This document shows, piece by piece, positions 43,882-56,300 of a stretch of 64,000 nucleotides of DNA. This DNA comes from Lomentospora prolificans. Taxonomy: Eukaryota > Ascomycota > Sordariomycetes > Microascales > Microascaceae. Below the pieces are notes generated by a model. That model was not told the origin of the DNA. It saw nothing but the letters and a program-made list of their open reading frames with translations, and made no database searches. The DNA is taken from positions 4,340,001-4,404,000 of the forward strand of contig JARFXM010000009.1 in assembly GCA_029532625.1 (NCBI GenBank), in the 5' to 3' direction. How positions within the stretch are numbered: position 1 is the first letter of the stretch; every line of letters begins with the position of its first letter. A program made the position numbers and the translations under genes.

Positions 43882-44448
43882 TTGTTTGTTGAAAGCAACA
43901 TTTCAATATAACTATATAGAGCTATCTCAACGCTGAACCACCCCCCAAGTTACGAACCCACCAAATATTCATGACTAGCCGCTTCACCAAGCTCCGAAAG
44001 TTGTATCTGAAGCAGAATCAGATGGTACAGACACTTATATACTCGTCCTAAGACCGATCATGAAGTTACCTGCCTGTTCAACATGACATCACATTCCAAG
44101 GAATATTTCCGGCGTTATCTCGAATCGTTGTTTCTAGACTCTATTAAACACCAATCAACATATTAGACGGGTTCACATCTATCCGTTGTTGTACCTCAGA
44201 CAGCCAGGTAGACTAGGCTTCTCTCCACCTCATTATCATCCATGATAGCCTGGCTTGCACGCGCCCGATGCAGCCATCGTCATGCCTTTATGAAAGCCGT
44301 CCCAAACATCCCCCTCCTCCTCCTCTCCCAACCAAAAAAAAATAAAATAAAATAAAATAAAATTGATTTCAACGCCTGTACATTTATCAAACTCGCCACC
44401 TAAAATTAGACGGAAATTTTCCACAATAAAACCACCAATTTTCCGTTC
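43882..44448. other. Intergenic with AATAA-type microsatellite
   Basis: Holds the 5' flank of the tRNA and the 3' flank of the MFS gene. An A-rich pentanucleotide tract (AATAA units, about 44334-44363) lies 85 bp past the MFS stop. Confidence 0.65.
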
Positions 44449-46054
44449 TCAAATGACGTAAATAAAGTCTGGTCGCTCGTCTCCCATCTCGCGAATTTCA
44501 ACCGCCGTCTTGCCCTCAAGCCACACATCCCTCTTGCCTTCTAACCTCTTCTTGTTCTCAAGGTTAAGTAGCAACATCATCAAGGCGCTACCGCCAGCCA
44601 GGAATAAAGAAAGATAAGCCAGGACAGTACCGTGGCCCTCGACGTAGTTGGGGCTCGAGAAGTAAATGTTGGAGCTCACGATGCCGTTGAGATTGCCCCA
44701 GCCAATGACGAAACCCAGGACCACGCCTCGCTTGTACACGCCCTCGGTGTTGTTGGAGACCCACGAGATTGTGTTCGGGATGCAAGGGTAGATGCCCAAG
44801 GCGCCGAGAAAGGTGGCCGTGTAACGCGCCGCCGGGCTCTTGGTGGCGAGCTGCATGATGAAGCCGACGGCCGCCAGCAGAGCCGAGAGCACGTTGAATA
44901 TACCGCGCTTGTTCATGCGGTCGGCCAGGTAGCCGACGACAATGGTGAACACGGCGGCCAGCACGTACGGCGGGACGCTGTAGAGCTGGGACTTGACGAC
45001 GCTCGTGTTCCAGCCCAGATCCATGATGATTGTGGGAAGGAACATGCTAAAGGCGTACAGGGGCATCGTGCAGCCGCTGTAGATAATCATTCCCAGCCAT
45101 GTCTTCCAGTCCTTGATGGCCTGCCAGACGTATTTCATCTGGAACGCTTCGTACGTGGCGCTGGCTTGCTTGTCTTCTATTAGACGGTTGATGGCTCGCT
45201 GCTTCTCGTCCGGGTTCAGGAACCTCGTCTTGGGTCCGTCCGGGAAGTCGTAGACAGTCCAGAAGGAAGCGACTCCGAAAATGACGGTCAACAGGCCCTC
45301 GAGGATGAAGATCCACGCCCAGCCGGGAAGATCTCCTATGCCTTCCATGTTCTCAATCGCGGCGGCCAACAGCCCGCCAAAAGAGCCGGATATGGCGGCG
45401 GAGGAGAAGAAGATGGAGGTACGGAAGCCGATTTCAGATCGCCTGTACCAGCAGGAGAGGTAGAAGCTGATCCCCGGGAACAGGCCAGCTTCGGCAAGGC
45501 CTAGGAACCATCGTGCGGCCATGAGACCAGACCAGTTCTTGACGAATCCCATAGAGGTCATTACCGCTCCCCACACGACCCTGTTTGTCCGTGTTAGTGG
45601 AATGTCGCACAAAACGGTGGAGCATCGAGTTCGAGCTTACATTAGGATTGGGATGAAGACGGACGGCCGTAATCGTTTCAGCAAAACGTTGGTCAATGGC
45701 TCGAAGACCGAGTACGAGATGTAGAAAATGGTCAGGGTAGCGTTAAATTGTGATACTGAGAGGCCCAAATCGTGGGTTAGACCAGCGATCTTGGCGTTGC
45801 CGATGTTGGCTCGATCCAGAAAAGCCAGGAGGTAAAGGATGCAAAGCCATGGTAATAAGTGTAAGTCTAGTTTCCGGACCAGTTTCCGATACTGGAAAAA
45901 ATGTTAGCGCTCTGAGGAAGGCTCTGAGGAAGAGGGTATACACTGAGATGGTGATACGCACAACTGATTTCTTCTCGTCTGGACTTAGATTCGCATCTAT
46001 GTCGACAATCTTTTCAGGCTGTATTGCAGCCTTGTTATTGTTCTCCACGTCCAT
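44449..46054 (-). CDS. MFS permease, DAL5-like anion:cation symporter family
   Basis: Three exons on the minus strand: 46054-45962, 45891-45641 and 45580-44449. The introns of 70 and 60 bp have GT-AG borders, and the protein is 491 residues with about 12 membrane segments. The family takes up small organic anions or vitamins (allantoate, nicotinate, pantothenate, biotin precursors) with protons at the plasma membrane. Splicing restores YRKLVRKLDLHLLPW, FLDRANIGNAKIAG (the loop 2-3 type motif) and FIPILMVVWGAVMT. The second half shows WVSNNTEGVYKRGVVLG and GWGNLNGIVSSNIY, both typical of this family. The N-terminus is cytosolic and acidic (SPDEKKS). The substrate cannot be read from sequence. 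No pathway genes adjoin it. Confidence 0.92.
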
Positions 46055-48569
46055 TGTGTGAAGAGTGTGCGAGTGTATGCTTGGGTAAAGGTCTGCTGAA
46101 ATAGAACAGCGTTGCTTGGTATTCGTGTGCGGGTGTGAGAAGAATCTTCTGTGTGTACTGTACTGCGCAAGGGCAAGTTCGAATATCGTAGGATCAAGTT
46201 ATGCAAAGTTATTCTTGAAGAATTAACATCCAAATGTTCATGAGGAATAAACATTCTAGAAACGCCACCGGGGGCAGTATAGCCCAAGCAATATATACTC
46301 GCTGGCTATTCTAGATCTAGATCCCCTCCATCATCTATCTCAAATCTAACCTTGTACCTGCTCCAGCCTCCACGGAGGCCGCAATCCCGCCCGTCTCCTG
46401 ATGGAAGGTCCCGGGCTCCAGTACAGACAGGGATTAGGCGTTGAATCGTAGAGCACGTTCGCTTGCAGGCCGATGGGCGGGCCCCAAAGTGCGCCATTCC
46501 CGAAGCCGGTAGAATGAGGTTTCAGTGTACCGCTGTAATGAAAAGCCTCATTTGAACCGCTGACGAGGACTTAAGCCACTTCCCACCCACGGCGCCGGCC
46601 GCCTATCCGGTCATTGGCTCCGGAGGGGCGTGCACTCGTATGGCAGATGTGCGGCAATGATACGTCGCCTGCAGGCCATTGTTTCTCAGCGGTTCTCTGC
46701 CCCGGGGCCAGTAGATTGGGGCGACAGCCTAATGTGCCTTGCCCAACAGGATGGGAGGGTTTTCTTAGTCGCCTCGAAGGTTTCATGCAGATGGCGAGGA
46801 TGGTCGTGATGGCGTTCGCTTCTTACAAGGTGAGGGACCCCCTTCAACCGCCAGCTACTACTATTTTACACCCTTTTTACATAACAATACCGTGAAGGGT
46901 ACGAGGGAATTACATGACAGCGCGGGCTGGCTTGGTAGACTGGCAGAAGCGAGGCCCATGATCTGATGCTTGGCGCAGGAGGCTATAGCGTGTTCTTTGA
47001 AATGTGTTTGGTAGCGTTTTGTGCGCCAAGACGCCGACATGAGTTGCTCGTGGCTTTTGAATGTACAAGCCAGTACATTGGATATTGAGAAAATCCATCG
47101 TGGGTTGTATTCGGAACGATATTGCGTCTGGTTACCTCAAGGTACCTCTCCTGACTTAGATGAATTCTGTGTTTCTGTTACCAACACACTCGCTCGCTTC
47201 ACTGAGACCATTCCGCTTTGGGACCCTTGGTTCAAACCCACGAATGAGAATCGTACCTTGGTTCCGGAGGACCCCGTTTCCAGTTTCCAGTGAGCCCTTC
47301 GCCGTGGACATCGAACCACTCAGTGACTCCAGGCCAATTCCGTCCTCTGATAGGACTCCAAGTCAGCGGAGTCGGCGTGGCCCGCCCACCAACAACGCAA
47401 AACATGAAGGGTGGTTGCTGGCATCCAGTCTGGTGCAATTCTCCACGACTTGATTCATCATCTTCACCCAACTTAAATCATCCTTTCTTTCTTCCAATGA
47501 GAAACGATATCGTGCGCCCCGTATCTCGCATTCGGCGTCAACCGATGTTTCTTCTTCGCTCATTCATCACATGCAGAAAACCAATTCGTTGGTAATCGAT
47601 CCAGTTGAGCAGATAACTTTACGCGAATGCCACCCAGCCTGGCCCCTTGGGCGGGCGATTCGTTTTGGTAACCCGCGGGGCTGGAAGAGGGCTCGTTATG
47701 AAAGAATTTTGCGAATTTTCTGCAGGTCACATGAAAAGCCCAACATGTGCCCCGGTCTGTTGATCGAGATTCGTTCGCCCAGCCGGGGATTGAAGAATCC
47801 AACCCCCGGTCGAGCCCGATTCGCATTCACCACTCAGTTGCTCTGGTTATTGTCACCTTTTACAGTCTGCCGAACACCAAATTTTTACAGTGCATCGTCT
47901 CGATTACTGTGGGATTATTGTGCAATAACTTATTTAGAAGTCGCTTCTGGCTACCGCGGATGGGATAGCGGTTCGCAGGGCAACGTAGAGGGAGAACTGG
48001 ACGGCCGAGCTCCATCTTGGGTTAAAACCCTGATCAATTATGTATGTAACGCCGCCGGACACAGATGGCCATTCTGTACGGTCCGTCTCATTCATATATC
48101 AGGCAGGATTAAGTCCCGGCTGCCCTTTGCTCGGGTCTTAATATTGTGCGATTCCGATCTTCGGCACCAAACATACGGTCTACTCATAATGGTTACCCCC
48201 ATCAATAGATCAATCGACGTAAGCCTACTTTCCGAGTTACCCTCGGAAGAAACCCACCGGCGAAAGCGAAACATCAAAGGGTCTGCTTTCCCACTCTGCT
48301 ATGGCGGGGCGTGTCGTGCCGTTGACTGTATACTCGCGAGCATTGGAGGACGAGATGTCCCAACGTCGTCGTCAATTGTATAAGTCATCCCTAATCTGCA
48401 CGATAAGAAAGCGAAAAAAGAAACGAGCTGAAATCACGTTTTCACGCTTCATGATGTTTTATTCGTTGAACCTCAGGACCCTCCATCCAAAGTCATCCAT
48501 CAGTATAATCCTCCCGTCCATTCCGCAACGCTTCATCCATGTATACAAGAAAACAGAAAGCCTCCCCGC
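46055..48569. other. Gene-free region holding a 270-codon orphan frame
   Basis: About 2.5 kb. The plus strand has an ATG frame of 270 codons at 47571-48383 that I do not recognise (see findings). Otherwise short frames only. No RNA gene was found; a B-box-like word near 47229 lacks the stems of a tRNA. Confidence 0.5.
47571..48383 (+). CDS. Orphan ORF, 270 codons, doubtful
   Basis: ATG-started frame (MQKTNSLVIDPVEQITLREC) uninterrupted for 270 codons in otherwise gene-free DNA. A frame this long is unlikely by chance in sequence of roughly even base composition. The predicted protein, however, has no domain, signal peptide or clear membrane segment, an irregular mix of Trp, Cys and Arg, and no third-position bias that I can see by eye. 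It could be a young or decayed gene or a chance frame. No function is proposed. Confidence 0.2.
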   Translation: MQKTNSLVIDPVEQITLRECHPAWPLGRAIRFGNPRGWKRARYERILRIFCRSHEKPNMCPGLLIEIRSPSRGLKNPTPGRARFAFTTQLLWLLSPFTVCRTPNFYSASSRLLWDYCAITYLEVASGYRGWDSGSQGNVEGELDGRAPSWVKTLINYVCNAAGHRWPFCTVRLIHISGRIKSRLPFARVLILCDSDLRHQTYGLLIMVTPINRSIDVSLLSELPSEETHRRKRNIKGSAFPLCYGGACRAVDCILASIGGRDVPTSSSIV

Positions 48570-48929
48570 TTAGAATCCAAGAGCAGAGTTGAAGAGCTGG
48601 GCGGTTGAGGCATCCCTGGTTCCGGCAGCCTCAACCTGAGCCTGAGCCTGGGCGCAAAGGTCCTTGGCGGCTTGGTTGGCCTCGCAGACGTTGGTGAGCT
48701 GGTCACATACGCGGTTGGTGATGATGTTGGGGTTCAGAGCATCCGACTGGCCCTGGGCGACGAGGGGATCGGTGGGGAGGAAGGTGCCCTCGTCCGCGGC
48801 ACGGTTGCCACGGCCGAGCTGGAAGTCGATGCTGGGGTTACAGAGACCGAAGTCGGCGCCGTTGTTCTGGCGGGGGAGGACGCCGGCGAGGGCGAGGGGG
48901 AGGACAGCGAGGATGATGGAGAGCTGCAT
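48570..48929 (-). CDS. Small secreted protein, four cysteines
   Basis: Single-exon gene for 119 residues. A clear signal peptide (MQLSIILAVLPLALAG) is followed by VLPRQNNG, where PR at 19-20 could be a processing site. The mature part is polar and Ala/Gln/Asn-rich, with Cys at 30, 75, 82 and 92, enough for two disulfides. No enzyme motif is present. Proteins of this shape are common in fungal secretomes as surface proteins or effector candidates; I do not recognise a named family. The C-terminal third (EANQAAKDLCAQAQAQVEAA) is probably helical. Its promoter region is to the right. Confidence 0.85.
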   Translation of the reverse strand: MQLSIILAVLPLALAGVLPRQNNGADFGLCNPSIDFQLGRGNRAADEGTFLPTDPLVAQGQSDALNPNIITNRVCDQLTNVCEANQAAKDLCAQAQAQVEAAGTRDASTAQLFNSALGF

Positions 48930-50956
48930 GGTCGCTATTTGGGGTCGTTTGGTCCTTTTTTTATTTTTGGTTTGGTAAAAGGTGGAAGGGAATTGAAGAC
49001 GAAAGCCCGGCTTTCAGAGTTAATTAAAAGTACAGTTAAAAAAGTGTTCACAGAACTTGGAAGTGGAAGATGATGGGATGACGATCGAAGAAGGACGAAA
49101 TCTAAGATGCTATCTAGTGGGCGACGTAATTAAATATAAGAACAAAGAAATGTAGAGTGATCATTTCCTGCTTCCACAATGATCAGAAGACCAAGAAAGA
49201 AGGGAACGTCGTCTGTCGTCTCGCTCTCGCCGTTCGAAACCTGGGTGAGGCATGATTCTCAATCGGTGCGATCGACCAGATATGAGACGAAGTTCGCCAT
49301 CATTCATGCCCGGGCTGATACACTCCAAAAAAGCGCCCCTTGCGGGATGCCGTGTTCTTCTACTCGGCTTTAGAGCGGGGCATTTCCAAGACTGTCAACT
49401 GTTCTCCTACCCCGATCTCTCTTTTCGAGGACCGTCCGATCCTATCCACATTGGAGCCAAAGAATAACAACCTGTAGGATCGGCTCCGCTTTCCCTACCT
49501 AAACGAAGTCCGAACACTCAACTGCGTGCGTACTGCGCTGGTCTCGTCTAGGCACTGGCCGCCGTGCAGCAGGACTGCCTGGATCGCCGTTGGTTCCACC
49601 AAGCTGCCACAGAGCTGCCACAATCAAGCTTGCCCTGCCGCTATTTTGCTACATGCGTGCGTGCCGTCTCTGCCCCTAGCCGATGTTGTGCGCGCGCGCA
49701 TTGAATTCACTTTTGGGAGAGAGCCGCCAGGGATGGATGCATCGCGAATTACGGCGAGACGAGAGCGCTGTACCGTCGCTCACTGGCTGTTGGCTTGGGG
49801 GCCTTTTCGTTAGACGGGGGAAAAGAAAAGGGCAATCTTCGCCTGGCCTGTGTTGGACTATTTTTGGCCGCTGTCGCCCCGATTCAGATGGATTCTCGGC
49901 GCAGCGAGGTAAGACTGAAACTTGCTCGAAAGGACCGACGCTGAAGTAGACTTAGCGTGTTTATGAGTTTGGAAGTGGCACGAACCACGGTGAACGGGCT
50001 AGTTCACGCACTTTTTAGCATCACCAGTTCAGGCTTTAACCATTGGTCGATACCGTGCATCTTCGTCACAACTTGCCCGGAGTAGTCAATTCTTGACGAC
50101 GCGTACCCCTGGCTCAAGTTTGGTTAGGAGCAAGCAGGTGCAACTGACCCCTCTGAACGGGGTGTGCTATCGCCAGCTGGCTGTATGGGATCTGTGTATG
50201 CGATTGCCAGGGTCGGTCCTTCAATGATCTCTACCTTGTTCAAAGTGGCAGCTGATTAATCATCACAAGATATCCGTAGATGTTGGTCAGGAAGCCAAAA
50301 GCCGACCACGCAAGCGATCTGGTGTGGAAGAGTGATGGCCTTGGATAAATCGGTCGCTCGTGGACTTGCGGTCGTTTCGTCCGGCAATCTAGTTGGGTTG
50401 GGGGTTTATTCTCTCTGCATGGTTCAGTTCCTCGAAATGACTGGGCCTTCAAAGCCCAATTGATCGAGATGCGTCCGATAAATCGATCAAATCCGGCGCA
50501 TGGCGGCAACCTCCGGCGGGCACCCGGACCCGTTCCGGAATGAATGGCGCCGCACACTGCCCCTTTCCGCAAGCAAACACATTCAGAGCAAACACTAAGC
50601 GTGCAAACTATAGGCTTTCCCTCTAAAGATTGGTCCCTCGGGTACAGGTCTTTTCAAACTTATCTGCAAACCTACTAGATACAGGGCGACCTCGACAACA
50701 TGTCTAGTCATCGATTTGGATTAAGTCACGCAGAGAAACGCGGGCAACTTCCATCGCGTCTTTGGAATGGACCGGCGAATTGCATTCAGAGAGAACTTGA
50801 ATAGAGTTGAGAAGTCTTAGCACCTATCGTTATCATCTATTATTATCTTGCATTGATGCTAACGACACTCTGCTCGTTAGCATCACGCTCGAGGGCCCAA
50901 GCTAGTCCGTGAACAGTCCCACTACTTCCGTCCCGGAGTAGGGCTAGACAGTCGAA
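48930..50956. other. Intergenic, divergent promoters of the secreted and S41-like genes
   Basis: About 2 kb between two divergently transcribed secreted-protein genes. Frames are short. A CGCCAGCTGGC-type palindrome lies at 50171-50181. No RNA gene or mobile element was seen. Confidence 0.55.
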
Positions 50957-53326
50957 ATGAGGCTTCTCGTCTATTTTCCCGCATTCGCAAGTCTCGCCGC
51001 AGGACTCTTACTTGAATCAAGGGAGTCCGACCTTGAAAGCAGAAAGTACGTTGACGACTGTAGTCGGATTCACCATGAAGGATACATGGCAGACCCAGGT
51101 AATGACCGAGTGCCAGCCCGAGTACGATTTTGAGTCGGCTTTCTCATCTTTGTCCTCCAGACCATCCTCGAGTGAAGCCCTCTCTAGCCTACAAATGCCT
51201 AAAGTCAATCCCCATTGACACTGAGCGAGGTTGGAGACTACTCGATTCTCTCCAACCCGCCATCGAGTGGCAAGCCTCGCTCTCCTTTCTCGAGAAACCC
51301 TCAGAAGAATATCTTTCGGAGGCTGTCGATATACTCGGCGGGATGCATATCCTCCGAAGGAACCTTGAAGAAGGCCAATATAAGAGCCAGTATTCGTTCC
51401 TCAAGGACCTCTACATGCTTCTCAATGTCCGCCCTAGGGATTCTCATCTAGAGTTTGTGCCTGCACTCCTAGATCTCTTTTACTTCGCAAGGGGAGTGCA
51501 ATTCGTATCTGTTTCGGAAGACGGCAGAGAAGGCCCAAGTGTCTACGTCTACAGTAAGTCTACCAAGAACCAGAGGAATCACCATAATACCGTGGGGAAT
51601 GGGGCATACTCGGTGTGGCTAACGTCTTGGCTACTCGGTGATAGATGACCTCACCAACCCGAATAAAGCAGAAAAAGTGATAAGCATCGATGGCCAACTA
51701 GCAGACGTGTTCATAGCGAAAAGGGCAACAATGATCAGCAACCTGCGTGACCCGGACGCGAGATATAATCAGCTTCTCCGGTCAGCTACGTCGGGCACTA
51801 GGGCCTTCGATTCCATGCCAGGCGAGCTTGTACTTGAACTTGGAGATACGACAAAGGTCTGGTTCGAAACCGGGGAGATGCGAGAATATGATAACTTTGC
51901 CTTCCTCAGAGCAGACTTCTCTGATGTTACATCAAGTCTCATGGTCCACGAGATGTTTGAGGTTGATAGATATCTACCCGAGCGGTGGTTACGTCGAAGT
52001 AACTGGGAGGGATATTGGCCTGCGAATGCACTTGCAGGGCCTTCTTCTGGCACTGTAGGTTCGAACCTCTCAGGAGAGGAGATTCTCTCCTTCTACTGGC
52101 ACGACCCAACCTCGGAAAATCTGGTCAACATTTCTATATTGGAGATCCGCCGTTTCGGGAAATCGTCCAATGACAATCAGACCTGGGATACCGACGATAT
52201 ATGGGTTGGTCTAGGCCCGGCAGAGGACGCTGGGTGTGAAACCCCAGGCACACTTATGGGGAAAATCCAAAACCATGCAGAAAGGGCCAGAGCTTTGGGG
52301 AGGGACCGTCTTGTGATTGATTTGCGGAGAAATGTAATGGGGAACCTTCGTGTTGCGCTTGCTGTGTATTCTACTCTCTTCCCGGGGAACCGCTCGCCCT
52401 GGGAATTCCGAGCGAGGGCCACCGAACAGCTCAGATGGTTGGGAAATGCCTCTCCCGGGGTACTAGCAGAAGCTCCATGGCCTATCTCATTCCACGACGA
52501 CGCTATCGCTTGGGCGTATTCCAACTTTACTGACTTCTTCGGACCGACAGAGATCGCTGGAGATAGCTACACTAAACCTAGTGCTGGATTGCCGAGACTC
52601 TATTATGAGATTTTGGAGGGATATACCCCATCGTGTAAACCTCTCTTCGACCCAAGCGACATCATCATCGTCACAGACGGAGTATGTGAGCATGCCTGCG
52701 CATTTTTCGTGGGTGCGCTCACTCGCCGGCACGGCGTACGGACAATTGCGCTCGGTGGTCGTCCTATCCAAGGGCCAATGCAAGCTGTCGGCGGGACCAT
52801 CGCAGGTCCTCGCCTTACCATGAGTACCTTGACTGAAGTTAGCAAAAAGGTATCTGCGGTCGGCAATAAACCAAGGAACCTTTCTTTTCTTAGCCCGGAG
52901 GCATTCCCCGCCAGCTTGAAGGGTGGCCCATCACTGTCGCACTGGCGTGGAGGGTTCGACGTTTGGATCAACGGGGGCAACGCTTATTCCGCCGGAGGAG
53001 AACACGAAGAGATGCCTCTCCAGTTCAGATATGAGGCCTCCAGCTGCAAACTCTACTACACCTGGGACATGTTTACTAGTGCAGAGGCAACGTGGAAGGC
53101 TGCTGCAGACATTGCTTGGGGCGGAGAAAAGTGCGTCGGGGGTTCTTCGACTGGACAACAGGGTAGAATCGGCAACACGGTGAAGGGCTTTTCCAAAGAG
53201 CTGAAGGATGCCACCCGGCTCCCTAAAGGGCCGGGGTCGATAAGTGGTGCTATTTCGGTTGAGGTCATCTACCTTCCGATGGTTTGCGTTTTTTTAGTTA
53301 TCATGTACATTTCGGAACTGTTCTGA
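50957..53326 (+). CDS. Secreted S41/CPAF-like protein, probable pseudoprotease
   Basis: Three exons: 50957-51098, 51161-51553 and 51645-53326. The introns of 62 and 91 bp have GT-AG borders, and the protein is 738 residues. It starts with a signal peptide (MRLLVYFPAFASLAAGLLL). The body follows the fungal CPAF-like tail-specific protease family: RPSLAYKCLKSIP-type segment (here KPSLAYKCLKSIPID), EYLSEAVDILGGM, FVSVSEDG, KVISIDGQ, RDRLVIDLRRN and IALGGRPIQGPMQAVGG. In family members I remember, the nucleophile sits in a CxSTC-type motif after TDG. Here the segment is TDGVCEHAC (523-531 region), with His528 at the Ser position. Catalysis by the usual mechanism therefore seems lost. A hydrophobic C-terminus (IYLPMVCVFLVIMYI) could anchor it in a membrane or signal a GPI anchor. 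Splice borders fit the frame but are unproven. Confidence 0.85.
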
Positions 53327-56300
53327 GTAGGGCTTGATATCTATCGAAAGAAGTTCGGGGATTATCCTTTTGGCCTGATTCTCGTGGCTTGTTCTAGCAG
53401 AAAAATCAGGTTTCATCGTCGCCTTTTGTGCTCGATAAGCTGCAACTTTCGCCGTTCTCGGTAATACCGGACCTCTTCATGATCCAGACTCGATTCTTTC
53501 CACGCGCGTAGCAGACCACCCGTAGAGACGACAGACGCTAAACCCTCTTCTAGCCACGAAATGGCGCGTATCAACGTACGAGCCTAGGTTATGCAACCTG
53601 CCCTGTGTGGCTTTCGTGGAGCCTGTTGTTTGTCTAGATACGAGAGCTTGGTCGTTGCGAAACTTTTGCGTATCGACATAAGTGAATGCAAGATTCTAGA
53701 TGCGACGTACTGATTCGTCAGACTCAAACCTTTGACCATATCAAGAGGTGCAGCTATATACTAAGTAGATGAGAGGGAGTATTTCATGGATCGAATATTA
53801 CAAAGACCTTAGAGGACAGCGCTGCTCTCTGAATCTCATCGTCTCCGGTCTTTTACTAGCATTCATGGGTGCCTCGGGTGTCGGTGGGGCCAAAGAATGG
53901 GCCAAGGAGCTGCACAAAGGGTATCTTAGGCTCGATACACGGAGGGCAAACCAACGAGCAGTTGTCGAGCTGCTTCGATGCATCTATTGATGCGCATTGC
54001 TGCATGACAGAGGTCTCACGAAACCACAGAAGTTCCTTGCAACGTACTACCGCATCCTGGTTAAGGAAATGGGAAACATTGTATTCAAGGTTATCCTTGC
54101 TAAGGCTCTATCATGTCGTAAGCGAATTAGGCCAGGACTAAGTTTAGAGTATGTCGTGTGAGGCAACGCTTGCCTCGGATACGCGTCGAGGGGACGATAG
54201 CTCAAGAGGCGAAAGTTCCGGGTGGGAAATGATTACGGAGGCAAGTATTTCAAGACGGCATTAGGTTCCGATCATGGGGGCCACTACTCTCCGGGGAGAT
54301 AGGTTAAGAGGCATGTGGCAATACATCACAATGATCGCAACATCGATGGGAGTGGTAACACAGAAATCAGACCAGGTTGGATCGTAGCCGAAGCAAGGGG
54401 AAGGAACGTACACGAGATGATGTTGTTGGTTTCGGAGGAGGCCCATGACCTTAGGATGGTGATGGGAAGGTGGCGTTGGTCTTCTTTCCACATCGAATCA
54501 TGGGATTGTGAGTGTAACTGGTTGGTGGCTCTCGACACGGCGACGGTCTTTATCAAAGGTCCAGTTAGTTCCCTGCTTGGAAGGTGGAAAATAATGGGCA
54601 GAAGCAAGGTTGGCTCCTCTTGGCTTCCAAGTGGTCGCCTTGGGGCCTGCGAGCCAGCGGATCCCCACCCTCCTCCACGATGGTCCCCAGTTCAGTTACT
54701 GTATCGGGCAAGTTGGTCCCGTCTGACTGGCTCCATGTAGCAACACCCTATCGTGGCTGGGCTCTGTGGGTGGAGGCATGCGCACCTTAGCGCCCGATGG
54801 AGTGATGGGTAGCTTTGGTGTAGTGGAAATTTAGGGGAGCTTATTTGCCGGAGGCCAGGCCCTAACGCCATGTTGCACCGCCTGGCCGTGGGCCGAAGCT
54901 CCTTGCAGCCAGCCAGCTGGCGGGCGACCGCACCAACCACAGCTCGCGGAGCTGATGCGATCTGGCTGTATGCCAACGTCTCAGTGGTTTGTGGGTACAC
55001 CCATGGCAGGAGGGTCGTATCCTGCAGAGTGGGTGCGAAGCGGGATGGAGGGTACCATTCGAGGTTGCGCTAACAGAAGGTCCTCGTCTGCGACAAAATG
55101 GCTTTGCAGTTGGCGGGGTGGTGCTTGGAATGGCTGGCGATATCAATTCAGAGAGCCAGCTTGTCGAAAAATCCCGGGCCGCTGGCTTCACGGGAAAATA
55201 GATTGCCATTACTCCCTCGATTGCCACCGCATCGCTGGCCCTCGGGCCACTTTGCCAGACACATCACGCAAATGTGCGATGGGAGCAACGAATTGCTTGG
55301 AAGATGAATGGGAACCGACGGTTGCTCGCCTCAGAAAGAAACGCATCATTCTTTCCGGACTCGGGTGAGAGAGGGGTACAGAAGCGCATTCCACAATCGG
55401 TTCTATCATGGATTGTGTCGGGCTACGCAAGTCCCTTCTTTCTCATATCCTTTTGGAGATTCCGGGTGACAAACGGATCTGCTAGAAGGGTTATGTCAGG
55501 CGATAGGCGCAACGGAGGCGCCTAATTCTGGAGAGAGGAGCGTAGCGAGCGAACCACCCCGCGAATGCCTGACAGAGGGCGAAGATGAGCAGATGAAAAG
55601 GCTCGTTCCTCCCAATCACCATTGGACCGAGCTGGATTCAATCTAATAGCCGACGACGACATCCACGATATTGTCCCTCAGCATTCATGTGACGATAGTG
55701 GGACGACATAAGGCCCTTGCGTCGCCGCCTGTATCAGTGGCATCCTAATGGTGGTATCGATCGCAGTGACCTTTTGTCGGCGCCAGCCAGCGAGAGGGTA
55801 CATATGCAGCGGAGCTAGGCCGTCTAGAGGTACTTCTGCTATAGTGCTAGAACCCCGCTATCCGCTTGTATCGCAGCTTCACTTCTCGTATCTGGTCACT
55901 GTCATGGGTGGATACGGCTATCCACTGTTCGTTCAGTGTTCCATTTTCCCCGTCCCTTCGCTTGCTGCTCGGTTTTCATTTAGAGCTCATGTATCGAATA
56001 TACCCCGAGATTGCTTCATTGTACGGCTAAGATGAGCATCACGTACCGGTACATCTAAAGACGGAGATGCACAATTCTTGTCTTCTCTTGGTTATAGTGC
56101 TGCTGGTTTCGGGTTGCAGAACGAAACGATCGAGCAATTCATCCAATATTCGACGCCATCCAGTGGATGCACACACGTACGACAGGCAGTCATCGACACT
56201 TCGGCTTTAGTACGACTCAGACATGATCAACAAGGTGAGCTTATCGCTCGTTAACCAATGGTCCGGCTGATAGGGTTTGCCATGACGGTCGCCCGCCAGC

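Noticed and set aside
44632..45183. Plus-strand frame of 183 codons
   Set aside because: Antisense shadow of exon 3 of the MFS permease.
47221..47245. B-box-like word GGTTCAAACCC suggesting a tRNA
   Set aside because: The flanking bases do not form a T stem and no A box or acceptor stem is found at the right distance.
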